From assembly GCA_048213135.1 (NCBI GenBank), contig PS015023.1:30869-88021 (forward strand): 57,153 bases of DNA, given 5' to 3'. The DNA is from Reclinomonas americana ATCC 50394 (taxonomy: Eukaryota; Jakobida; Jakobea; Jakobida). This document shows positions 47,486 to 57,153 of this stretch, piece by piece. A model generated the notes under the pieces. It did not search any database and was not told the origin of the DNA. It worked only from the letters and a program-made list of their open reading frames with translations. The translations under genes and the position numbers were made by a program. Each line of letters starts with the position of its first letter. Position 1 is the first letter of the stretch.

Positions 47486-50400
47486 TTACTTGTACAAAGC
47501 GCCCTCCGAATCAGGGAGAAATGACCCGATCACACGAACAAGAATGCCGCACTGCCGCCCGAGGACCTCGGTTGGAAGTCCATCATTGTCACTTGCCATG
47601 GACCACACCCGCACCGTCTTGTCGTCACTGCCGCTGACAATGTGGTGCCCGTCGGGAGTGACAGCCACAGATCGCACCCACTGCGTGTGCCCCTCCAACC
47701 GTCGCACTTCCTCGCCACTCGCTAGTGACCACACTCGCACAGTCATGTCATCGCTGCCACTGATTATGTGTTGGCCGTCGGGAGTGACGACGACCGACCA
47801 CACAAACCCAATGTGTCCTCGCAACCGACGCACTGCCTCGGTGTGATTTGTCAGCGACCACACGTGCACGGTCTTGTCCTCGCTCCCGCTGACAACGTGC
47901 TGTCCGTCGGGAGTAACAGCGACAGACCACACAATGTCGGTGTGCCCCTCCAACTGTTGCGTTTCCTCGCCACTCGCCAGCGACCACACGCGAACGGTTT
48001 TGTCGAGACTTCCACTCACAACGTGCTGTCCGTCGGGAGTGACAGCCACCGACGATACCGCATCCGTGTGCCCCACCAGTCGTCGCACCTCTTCACCACT
48101 CGCCAGTGACCACACTCGCACCGAGTTGTCTTTGCTGCCACTGACAACGTGCTGACTGTCGGGCGTGACGGCGACTGAGTACACCATGCTCGTGTGTCCT
48201 TGCATACGATGCACTTCTGTGCCACTCGCCATGGACCACACTCGCACGCTCATGTCTGTGCTCGCGCTCACGAGGTGCTCACCGTCGCGAGTTACGGCCA
48301 CGGAAGTCACCCAGTCAGTGTGCCCCACGAAGCGTCGCACTTCTGCACCATTCGTCATTGACCACACACGAACCGTCCGGTCATCGCTGCCACTCACGCA
48401 GTGCTGACCATCGGGGGTGACGGCGACAGACAAAACCTGTGCCGTGTGCCCATCCTGCGGCTTTCTCGGCCACGTCACACCCGTCACATCCGCCCCTCGA
48501 AAGTCGGCCTCCCTCGCGAATGCCATGCACAGGTTCACACCTCGCAGATCGGCTCCTCTCCACACCGTCTTGTGCATCACCGCATCCCTCAGATCTGCCC
48601 CCCTGACTCGCACGCCCGACAGGTCTCGCCCACTGAACGGAACCTCCGCAAGACATAGTGCACTGGCCGCACTCGATGCCACATGAGCAATTCTTGCTTC
48701 CGTGCGCGACATCTCAATGGCATTCCACAGCACGTCGTGCAGCGACGAGTCGGCACGCACCTGTTCGGCGATGAAGGACAGGATGGAGTTGAGACCCTGC
48801 GAACAGGAGGGAAAAAGAGTGAGCTGTGCATTGCGAGGAATCTGACAGCTACTGTACCCCACACTCACCTCATCCGACGTGAGCAACACCCGTTGACCGC
48901 TAAAGCTACAGCACAGGCTGTCGACTCGATCCTGCAGAGTGGACAACAGAGACAGCTGGTGAGCAGGCGCGCCATCCTGCCACAAGAGGCAGGCTTACCT
49001 CCAGTTCAACTCCCGGATCGGCCAGAATCCGCACGTCAGCTAGCCACGACTGCGCGGCAAAATACTCCAACACCGACTTGTGCATGAATTCCACGCGTTG
49101 CTGTGACATCCCCAACCTGCTCCACCTCAGCAATGCCTGCAATCGAGTCGCTATGAGGAAACTTCCGTGCAAAAGGGACGCAATATTTACGCAACAGCGC
49201 GGGCAAGGGAGTTTTGCGACGGATCGTCACGATCGAACCACTTGGCCCACAGTTGCTGCTCAGCAATCGAGCGCTGCACACGGAGAATGGACGGGAGAAT
49301 GAGATGCCACAGCGCGACCAGACTTCAAGTAGCGCGCACACCTCCAACATGCCAGCGCCCTGCCGCACAGACGTCAGCGAGTATTGCATCATTTCGCTGG
49401 CAAGGTCCGAACAGAAATCCCACACACGACGGCAGAAAGTCTCCGTTGATTCCTCGTCGCCGTAAATCTGCGCACAAAAGGCGAGATCATAAATGCACAT
49501 ACTGTGTGTGTGTGTGGAACACATACACATCCAGCAGCAAGCAAGCACACCTGTCGAATGTTCACGTGGTGATGCTCAAACTCCCAACGCAATTTGCGAT
49601 TGGCAAACGCCTCGTACAATTGTGTTCGAGTCACTCGCATCATGGAAGCGTCACCACCGCTGGCCTTGAGGCGTTCCAGATCCTCCGTCACCAGCACGAT
49701 CATGTTGAGCATCAGTGGCTGCATGCAGGAGGCACAGTAGATGCGTGAGGATGAAGCAAGGGCAGTCACCAAGAGGCGGGACACAGCTCACCGACGACGC
49801 CAGTCCTTCCAATCCGGGAGTCTCATCAATCACTTGTTTGTGCTGTTGCCACGAGCGCGGATGGTCCACGCGCGATACCACGAACCTACATGCTCGTGAG
49901 AGAGAGAGCCAGCAGCAAGGGAGATGAGTACATGAAAGTAACTTTTGCAGAAAGAGCTCGACGTCGTCCTTGGAGAAGAGGCGCAGCATGCATCGAGCCA
50001 GCGTGCGCTCCGGTTGGTTGAACAGTGCCTCGCGCGACAGCCGTGGGTTCACTGGCACAAAGTGCTCTTCGGCCCAGAAATTGCCGAGGCGGTTGATAAA
50101 CTCGCGGCGCACTGAGACCACCAGCAGAACATTCGGCCAACTCTGCATGAGAAGTTGAGGACGAGTTTGTTGTTATGTATGGAGCTTTTGTGGCGAGTCA
50201 CGCAACGTCCAGGTCGTGGATGACAAACAAGTTGCCGGGTGGCTCACCACACTCGTCGTATCCATCGAGAACCAGCACAACGGTACCAACGCGGCGGAGC
50301 TGTACAGCACATTGGTTGTCAGGCGTCGGAGTACACACACACAGAGAGAGAGAAGAAAATGGCTACCTCATCCTCCGTCACTTGCAGCAGCGCATCAGCC

Positions 50401-51493
50401 ACTGCTTCGTTTGCCTCCTGGAGGAGGTAAGGCAGTAGCGCTCCTTGTCTGCGCAGTACGTCCTCACGAGGAATGCTGGAGAGTCGAGCCGACAACACCA
50501 GGGTGTTGTCGCGCTTGTGCAGGCGGGTGGTCAGCTGTCGCAGCAGCACGGATTTGCCGGAGCCGGACCAACCGGCCACCACCAGAACCTGCACAACAAA
50601 CGACCCAACAAGAAAGCGCGCGCGTTACTGCATGTGTGTGTACACACTCAATGTTACACAAGTGAATAGACAGCAGCAGCACCTTATCCGTCGGCTTCAC
50701 GCGGTTGACAAACTTGTCCAGTAGTTCGTCGGCCAGTAGCGCCGTCGCGCGACCTCCGGCAGAGTCGGCCTCTGATGTAGTTGCGTTGGCCCAGAGAGGA
50801 ACCTATGAGTGTCAGCAGCCAGTGTGTCAGTGTGCAAGCCAGATCAAGGCGCGACGGTAGCAGCTGCGACGACAACGCAACGAGACACTCGACGGCAGCG
50901 AGGTTGTTGGGGTCATTGGCTGCCGGCAAGACCGCCTTGACGTCGGAAGCTTCGTGGAAAGCGTCGATCTTGATCTGCAACGGCGACCTGAAGGCCAGTT
51001 CACCACTGCTAATGTATGCTCCAGCCAACGGAGAGCTGGGCGGTCGTGGTCGGGGACTTCCGTCAAGAGCTGCTCCGCAACGCGACGCTCCGCAACCACC
51101 GCCTCGAAGGGCGGGACGCGTGTGCCTGTGTCGAAATCGATGACGAGCACCGCCGCTGAGTTCAACAACAAGAGTGAGTTTGTCATTGCACGGATGCCGA
51201 CCACGATCGCGACTTCTCACAGTGTGCACAGAGGGAGACAAGATGCGGCTCCCCTCTCTCTCTCGCGTACTGATATTGTGCATCGCCACTTGCCATGCCA
51301 TGCGTGCACGACAGACTGCACAGTGCCGCCCGCACCCTGGGCCACTCTCACTGACGACAACAAGGACATGCAGAGCCCTTGAAATCCCACAAGAAAACGC
51401 ACCTGCCCAGTGGCAAATTCGAATCTTTTGCATTCCCGAGCTGTTCGCCACCCCGCGCAATAGGCGACACGACTCGCGAGCACGGATCTCCAT
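47486..51493 (-). CDS. NACHT NTPase with pentapeptide and seven WD40 repeats (14 exons, about 997 aa)
   Basis: Exons: 51403-51493, 51007-51155, 50803-50974, 50683-50771, 50367-50588, 50207-50299, 49943-50142, 49792-49885, 49551-49718, 49342-49467, 49196-49273, 48999-49136, 48869-48931, 47486-48796. Residues about 1-167 have no recognised domain. The NACHT module follows: Walker A VLVVAGWSGSGKS (about 168-180), Walker B TVVLVLDGYDECGE (about 247-260), sensor-like LLVVSVRREF, and the winged-helix end FMHKSVLEYFAAQ. About 612-672 are pentapeptide repeats (GADLR, EADFRGAD). About 675-965 are seven near-identical WD40 blades (SVAVTPDGQHVVSGS...VRVWS). This is a STAND-class architecture, in which ligand sensing on the repeats triggers NTP-driven oligomerisation, as in NLR-like proteins. 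Introns 2 and 3 would be only 32 and 31 nt. The start is uncertain (51493 or 51433). Sandwiched between Rho genes. Confidence 0.85.
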
Positions 51494-51829
51494 CCAGGGC
51501 ACTCTCAGTAGTCACTGTCACAAAGGTGGGCGCACACGGTCGGAGAGTCATCGTGGTGAGAGAAATGCGCATCTCTCTCTGTGGGTGCGATTATTCGAGT
51601 GGTTTTGGTGGGTTTCGCACAATTTCGTTTTGGTGCCTTCAGGCCAAGTGTCCGCAGACGGCTTACCTAATTGCAGAAAAAGGGGTGAGCAATGACTGCT
51701 CCGACGTTGACTCATTTTCCACTTACATCGCAGCTTCGAAACGGGCGGAAATCCGAAGTGGAGCAGAAAGGCAGCAACAATGGCGACTATCGTCTCTTGA
51801 GTTCTGTTCTTCACTTCACCCTCCATTAT
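51494..51829. other. Spacer between Rho-3 stop region and NACHT gene start; nothing recognised
   Basis: About 336 bp. A 5' exon of the NACHT gene could lie here, but I see no frame or splice pair that convinces. Confidence 0.5.
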
Positions 51830-54099
51830 CTACAACAGCGTGCAAAACGAGCCCGGCGGCTTGCGTATCGGCTCCATCGACACGAGCACCACACTCTCGA
51901 ACACGGCATCCACGCCTTGGCCAGTCTTGGAGCTGCAGAGATAACAGTGAGACAACAATGCGAGTCACCCTTCTCGCGCTCTTCGCAACGCACCTGCACT
52001 CCATGTACTTGGCGGCCTTCATCCGCTTGGACAGTGCCAGACCCTCGGCAAACGAAATATGTCTGCGGTTCCCGTCTTCGCGCAAATCGCCTGTGACGCG
52101 GGTGGAGGTGTGTAAGAACGCGATACTGGTAGTACGGAAAAATGGATGCATTTGTCGCTCACACTTGGTGCCGACCACCACGATTGGCACGCCCTGGCAG
52201 TGATGACTGATCTCACGGTACCTGCGTCCAACAGTCAGGCCCTCCGTGGAGCATATTAACACAGGTATTTTTGTACGAACCACTTGGTGCCGAGGTTGTC
52301 GAAGCTGTCCTTGTTGTTCTGCGGTCGTGGGGGAAGGGGGAGTAGTGAGCAATCGACGATTGGAAGAGAAGGTGCTACCAAGAGGAAAGACAGAGAGAGA
52401 AACCCGGGGAGAGAGGGGGGTAAGAGAGCATGAGAGAGAATGAGAGAAGACAGCAGAGAAAGACGGAGGGAGAGAGAGAGAGGATGAGCAAGAGAATGAG
52501 AAAAAGAGCGGGCAAGAGAGCAAGAGAAAAGAGACAGGGCAAGAGGGAGAGAAGCAGAGAAACCCGGGGAGAGAGGGGGCAAGAGAGAAAGAGGGAGGGA
52601 TAGAGAGTGGGGAGGCAAGGGAGGAAGAACAAGAGAGAAAGAATGTGTGTGTGAGAGAGAGAAAGAGAGCAAGAAAACAGAGACTGAGAATCGCCCTCCA
52701 GACGCACCACAGAAAAGCACATGAGGATGACCTTGGCGCCCGGATACTGCGCGTACACACTTTTCGTGAGAGCGATGCAACATAGACCACGCGACGAGGG
52801 AAGGACGCCAAACCGAGAGTGGTCGCAGCCGATCATACTCCTCTTGGCCGGCCGTATCCTGGTCAGCAAGTGCATGCGTTAGTTTCTTCCACAAACTCTG
52901 CCTGTACTTCCACTGATCTCGCAAATGACTCTCGCGAAAGCGATCCCTCATGGCACACTCCTGCATCGTTCCCTTCTCTCGTGATCTCCGGCAAGTGACA
53001 GCGCACGAGAACGTTGTGTGAGCATGTGAGCTGCTAACGCCTCACTTTCCCAAGTCAATGCAGCCACGTCAGTCTTTCCCTCCCGACTGTCGATCGTCGT
53101 CACGCGGTTCACATTAACACAGCGCACAATCATCTCTCAGCAGCCCCCTCTCGTCGTGCCATCAGCTCAAGTCTTCCCCTATGCCTGCATCTCCCTCTTG
53201 ACTCTCGCACTCAAGCGACAGCAAAGCATACCAGGAGAGCATCTCAACTGCCCACGCCTCATCGCGCGAACGCATGATCATCTCTACGAATCGTCGCACT
53301 GCATCTCCCGATCGCCGACAAGCGACAGCACACTAGCACACCAGGAGAGCATCTGGACTGTACATGCCTCGTCGTGCAGACGCAAACTCCCTGCCACGAA
53401 TCGTCGCACTGCATCTCACATGCCTGTATCTCCTTCTTCACTCTCGATCACCGACAAGCGACGGCACACCAGCACACCAGGAGAGCATCCCTCGACAGCC
53501 CACGCCCCATCGCGAAACCGCACGATCATCACTGCACATGCTCCACGAATCGTCTCACACGCCCACTTGAAAGACGATCACAGTCGCCAGCTCAGCGCAC
53601 AATAACCTCCCAGCTACCCACGCCTCTTGATAGTCAACCACAATCACGCCACTCCTTCTCACTCCCATCTCTGACAAGAAAAACGCCAACTGGCGTCCTC
53701 CGCCACGAGCTTTTTCTGTCTCCATCACTCACACAACACATCTCTCTTCCCCACCCAGCACACTCACCCACAAGTTCAACAGCTTGCCTTGAATGCTCCT
53801 CGTCACATTGCTGCACAATCACTCACGCAGTCACATCTCTGCCTCCCAAACACACACACACACACACTCTCTCTCTCCACGCGACGCAACTCAATCACAG
53901 TCGGCACATGTTCCTCAGGGAACGGCTTGCCAGTGAACACCGACACCAGTGATGTCTATGTGTGCGCGTGTTTGTGTGAGAGAGAAAGAGACAGAAAGAG
54001 TGGAGACAGTGAGGACACGCACACCTTTCCAACAGCACCATCACCGACGACAACACACTTGAGAGCACCCTCTCTGCTTCGTCCAGCTGCAGCGGCCAT
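51830..54099 (-). CDS. Rho-type small GTPase 3, canonical catalytic motifs (9 exons, about 187 aa)
   Basis: Exons: 54025-54099, 53891-53955, 53768-53810, 52814-52858, 52708-52746, 52281-52318, 52163-52221, 51994-52090, 51830-51932. The protein reads MAAAAGRSREGALKCVVVGD then GAVGK (canonical Rac/Cdc42-like P-loop with Gly12), TSLVSVFTGKPF, VPTVIDN (switch I), DTAGQEEYDRLRPLS (canonical switch II), YPGAKVILMCFSV, YREISHHCQGVPIVVVGTK, DLRED, YMECSSKTGQGVDAVFESVV and C-terminal CTLL (CAAX). This is the only cluster member with both position 12 Gly and Gln61, so it is predicted to be a normal switch. Rho GTPases act on actin, polarity or membrane traffic at membranes through prenylation. It also lacks about nine residues relative to Rac1 between DLR and EC. 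Exon lengths match Rho-2 for exons 2-8. Intron 3 carries a minisatellite. Confidence 0.9.
52380..52690. repeat. Purine-rich repeats in Rho-3 intron 5
   Basis: GAGAGAAACCCGGGGAGAGA recurs near 52395 and 52555 within an A/G-rich intron, with AGAGAGCAAGAGA-type blocks between. Confidence 0.65.
53150..53580. repeat. Minisatellite in Rho-3 intron 3 (about 130-150-bp unit, three copies)
   Basis: Units share ACCAGGAGAGCATCTGGACT-type, CACGAATCGTCGCACTGCAT, CTGCATCTCACATGCCTG and GACAAGCGACAGCACAC blocks. Copies begin near 53205, 53320 and 53450. Confidence 0.8.
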
Positions 54100-54298
54100 G
54101 GCTTTCTCTCTCACACAGTTTGAGAACGAATCGTGATGATTGCGTCACGACACACAGGACAGATTCTTTTCGGATAATGTCAATGCTCATGTTTGTTTGT
54201 TTTGTTTAGCATCCCTGCTGGTTTTTTTCCACTCCACCTCCACCCCTTCCCTCTGTGTCTGTGTGGTCTTCTTCTGCGACTGTTAAAAATCGCTTTCT

Positions 54299-54434
54299 TC
54301 AGAGCAGCACACACTTGGTCTTGCCGGGCTTGGGCGGCTTGCCGCTCGGCTTGCCTCCCGACGGCGACGACGATGAGGGTGCGAGGATGCAGCGGATCAC
54401 AGCGTCGAAGACGTTCTTCACGTGGTCGCCCGTT
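54299..54434 (-). CDS. Orphan terminal exon of a fourth Rho-type GTPase (44 codons)
   Basis: After an acceptor CACTCACAG the frame reads TGDHVKNVFDAVIRCILA, a Ser/Pro/Gly/Lys linker and KTKCVLL followed by TGA. This matches the last helix (TG-GVK-VF) and prenylated CAAX end of Rho proteins and parallels the terminal exons of the three neighbours. Its junction differs: the exon starts with one base completing the codon before TGDHV, rather than inside the Ser-Ala preceding TG. No G1-G4 exons for it are recognisable upstream (higher coordinates), where another minus-strand gene begins at 55297. It is therefore either a remnant of a decayed tandem copy or the end of a gene whose other exons lie beyond the window. 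Confidence 0.6.
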
Positions 54435-54589
54435 CTGTGAGTGGAGGCGTCGTCAGATAAGCAGGGAAAGGGTGGCAATTATGAAGGAAAGAAGTCAGCT
54501 GTCTCTCTCTCCCTCGCTCTCGTTCTCTCTCTCCCCCACGCACAAGAACGCCCGCACAGATACTAGTAATATCCACAGGCTAGCGCGAC

Positions 54590-55000
54590 ACAGAGAAGCG
54601 TGCTGACATACAGCGCTCTTTCCCTCGCGAGTTGCGCACGAACACTCTCTTCCACTCTCGCCCACACAAGGAAAGAGTCTCAGCAGTAGCATCCGCAGGC
54701 AACACAACATAAAGAGCCGCCTTACACGCGCGCGAACACTCTCTCCTTTTCTCACGATCACAAAGGACGACGTACGCAGTAACATTCGCAGGCAAATGAA
54801 CACTTAACACACGCGAAGTACTTACTCTCTCTTCCTTTCCATTACACACAAACGTCCGCAGGAAACGCAGCACAATGAGCTCTCTCTCTCTCTCTCTCTC
54901 GCAAGAAAGTATGACGACCACACTGCCGCGAAGGCTAATGTTGACACCCACACACAAAAGCCCCCAGCGCACACGCACAAGCACACTCTCTCCGCAACAC
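54590..55000. repeat. Degenerate minisatellite (about 95-bp unit)
   Basis: On the minus strand, CCTGCGGATGCTACTGCTGA / CCTGCGAATGTTACTGCGTA / CCTGCGGACGTTTGTGTGTA blocks recur with GAAGAGAGTGTTCG-like segments. No exon is seen between 54435 and 55296. Confidence 0.65.
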
Positions 55001-55017
55001 AATGGGCTGCGTTCGTA

Positions 55018-55018
55018 G

Positions 55019-55069
<51 letters not shown>

Positions 55070-55070
55070 C
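55018..55070. repeat. (AC)n microsatellite
   Basis: A CA run of about 46 bp within the same interval, followed by CT-rich sequence to 55290. Confidence 0.95.
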
Positions 55071-55296
55071 AATTCACACTTCGTTTGCTCCGCCACTGCT
55101 TCATTCAGAATCTGGCCACGCCTCCCTCTCTCATCTCTCTCTCTCTCGCTCGCTCGCTCGCTCGCTCTCTCTATTATTCTTCCTCTTCTCAATCCCTCTA
55201 TCTCATTTGCCCTCTCACCAACTCCTTTGCCCTCTCACTGTTGCCCTCTCACCCTTTCCCTTTGCCCTCTCCCCCTTCCCCCTTCTCCCTCCTCAC

Positions 55297-56309
55297 CTTC
55301 ACGAGCACCAACGACTCATGACCCGCGCCATCGAGGTTGCCAACCACACTCGGCGCCTCGACCACATTCTGGAACTCCAGCTGCATGGCCGGCACCAGGC
55401 TGCGCAGCATCTCCTGACGCATGAGGCACGACTGCGTGTTGGCCAGCAACTGCCGCATGGCACTCATGCCGCAGCTGCGCAGCACGGCGCGGATGCGACG
55501 GTGACGAATGGCCGTGCGCAGCTACAGATGCACACCCAGAATCAGCACGCTTTTCGACACACAGCGACATTCTCTCTCCCTCTTCTCTCTCCCTCCCTCT
55601 CCCTCCTTCTCTCTCACACACCCTTTTGACACTCTCTCCCCCCACCTCCTTCCCTGTCTCTCTCTCTCCCTCTCTTCCACACTAACCTGCGCAAGCGGCA
55701 CGGGACTGCCGATAAAGTTGACAACGTGGCGCCACACTTGACCGAACAAGTCCTCGTCACTGGCACCGGCACGACGCAGGCTGCGCCACGCCAGCGCCAC
55801 GGAACGCGCATGTCGCTGCTTGTCCGTGAGTTGCTCGACGCGGGACGCGGTAACCGACGGCGTGCTGGGCGTCTGCGACGTGGCCTGCACGAAGAAGAGA
55901 GAGAGTTCATACGCCGCACACAACAATTGCGATTTTACAGCCGCACACGCAACTGCCAGGAAGGGAGCCAGCTGACTGAAGAAGAGAGCCTTGTCGACGA
56001 CTTGCTCGCAAATGACCACGTACAAATCGCTGCACATAGATGTCAGGCAAACGAAAGAAACACACAATTTGCACACCACATCACTCAACGTCGGTGCCAC
56101 GGCCTCCTCTTCCTCCGTCAGCTTGCTGCGCGCTTGCTGGTAACGCTGCATGAGCCACTTTGGCAGCTTGCCGGCGACCAAACGCCAGCAACGCATGATT
56201 GCCTCGGACGGATGCGAATCAACGGCCGAGTAGCTGAACATGACGGCCTCGGAGAGCAGCTGATTGTGCTGCAGCACGGCGGCGAAGACGGCGCGGACGG
56301 CGGCGGAGA
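55297..56309 (-). CDS. Unrecognised alpha-helical protein, partial (four internal exons)
   Basis: Exons, high to low: 56066-56309, 55954-56029, 55687-55884, 55297-55521. All joins keep frame. Sequence includes AAVLQHNQLLSEAVMFSYSA, IMRCWRLVAGKLPKWLMQRY, VVICEQVVDKALFFSQLAPF, SLRRAGASDEDLFGQVWRHV and CGMSAMRQLLANTQSCLMRQ. It is helical and Leu/Ala/Gln-rich, like a HEAT-type or large scaffold protein. The low-coordinate exon ends VLVK followed by donor GTGAGG, so at least one more 3' exon exists. The high-coordinate exon begins after an acceptor in phase 1, so 5' exons exist too. A 21-nt candidate exon (FLLILNS) lies near 56748-56768. No family recognised. The intron between exons 2 and 3 uses a GTTGCGT donor. 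Confidence 0.6.
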
Positions 56310-56815
56310 CTGAGAAGGGAAAGAGTGGTCAACAACAGAGTGACGGAAGAGGGGGAGAGAGAGGGGAAGAGAGTGGATGAAAGCGAAGGAAGCGAATAGA
56401 GCAACGAAGAAAAAAGAGTTGCCTTGAACTGGAGAGAAGATAGGAGACGACATGCAATGAGCGAGAACAATGTACCAATTAAGGGGTGCTGGAAGATGTA
56501 AACAACGGACGCGAGGAGGTTGTGTGACGGTGCGAAGAGAGAAGGGTGATTCAAGAGGACACGATGTTGAGAAATGCAAACAACGGGCGTGAGGAAGAGG
56601 GACATGCGAATGTCAAAAGATGAATGCCAGGAATATGATGTGTAATGCAAAGAAGACGAGATGTGAATGATGAAAAAGATCGAGGAGAGTCTCTGGAACG
56701 ATTAGAGAAGAAAACAGAGAGACAGTTGTCTTGAACCCAACATTACACGCTGTTGAGAATCAGCAAAAACTGAAGTGAGTGAACAAGCAAGCGAGGGACA
56801 GCCAGACACGACGCG

Positions 56816-56975
56816 CGCGCACACACACGCACAACACACGCACACACACACACACAGAAAAACAGAACGAAAGGGAGACACAGAAAGACATAAATATATA
56901 TATATACACACACATGCACACGCAGAGAGAAAGACACACAAACAGAAAACAGAACGAAAGGGAGACACAGAAAGA

Positions 56976-57063
<88 letters not shown>

Positions 57064-57153
57064 CACACACACACGAGGAGGACGCGACACGACGAAGTAG
57101 TACGTACAACAACTAACGAAACGAAACTAAGTGACGACGTAACGTAACTAGTA
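56816..57153. repeat. (CA)n array followed by TACG-type sequence at the right edge
   Basis: Two CA-rich blocks that share ACAGAACGAAAGGGAGACAC and AGAAAGACA, then about 75 bp of (CA)n, then GAAGTAGTACGTACAACAAC and GACGACGTAACGTAACTAGT. The last stretch resembles the satellites next to the internal gaps. Between 56310 and 56815 only the possible small exon near 56750 is seen. Confidence 0.85.

Noticed and set aside
47486-48796. Plus-strand frames opposite the WD40 exon (SSLPLTTCCPSGVTATD repeats)
   Set aside because: They mirror the seven near-identical minus-strand WD40 blades.

Overview
The window reads as a gene-dense, intron-rich nuclear segment of a microbial eukaryote. Evidence: GT-AG introns interrupt nearly every gene (up to 19 exons), there are no operons or Shine-Dalgarno signals, and the proteins are eukaryotic (calcineurin B, two TMEM184 proteins, a GPI mannosyltransferase, PTRHD1, Rho-type GTPases with CAAX ends, a PPR protein, BAF). 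Rho-type GTPases, a BAF homologue and a NACHT/WD40 protein would suit an amoebozoan or a unicellular opisthokont relative, but I cannot assign a lineage. All exon models were traced by hand from reading frame, splice motifs and family similarity. Frame is preserved across every junction I list, but there is no transcript evidence. Eight runs of N interrupt the window.

Layout. 1-4.3 kb: decayed TMEM184 fragment (-), ankyrin fragment (+), two unrecognised small genes (+). 4.5-12.2 kb: TMEM184-A and calcineurin B (both -). 13.1-20.9 kb: PTRHD1 (+), PIGZ-type mannosyltransferase (-), TMEM184-B (+). 21.3-23.2 kb: Gly/Asp/Lys-rich secreted protein (+). 23.3-29.3 kb: PPR protein and bacterial-type glutamyl-tRNA synthetase (both -), probably mitochondrial. 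29.4-32.3 kb: helical-repeat protein (+). 32.3-39.7 kb: CK1/VRK-group kinase (-) and barrier-to-autointegration factor (+), divergent from a 161-bp spacer. 39.9-42.9 kb: Cys-rich protein (+) and universal stress protein (-). 43.3-54.4 kb: a minus-strand cluster of three complete Rho-type GTPases and one orphan Rho terminal exon, with a 997-residue NACHT-pentapeptide-WD40 protein in the middle. 55.3-56.3 kb: part of an unrecognised alpha-helical protein (-).

Functional links: calcineurin B points to Ca2+ signalling; PIGZ to GPI anchors; GluRS and PPR to organelle gene expression; the Rho cluster to cytoskeletal or membrane signalling. The most interesting link is the head-to-head pair of a BAF homologue and a kinase of the group that contains VRK, the metazoan BAF kinase.

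Genome features: spacers are short (57-163 bp between several neighbours). Many genes carry one long intron filled with minisatellite or (GA)n/(TACG)n satellite, and several of these coincide with assembly gaps. A recurrent unusual 5' splice site, GTTGCGT, occurs in about twenty introns.
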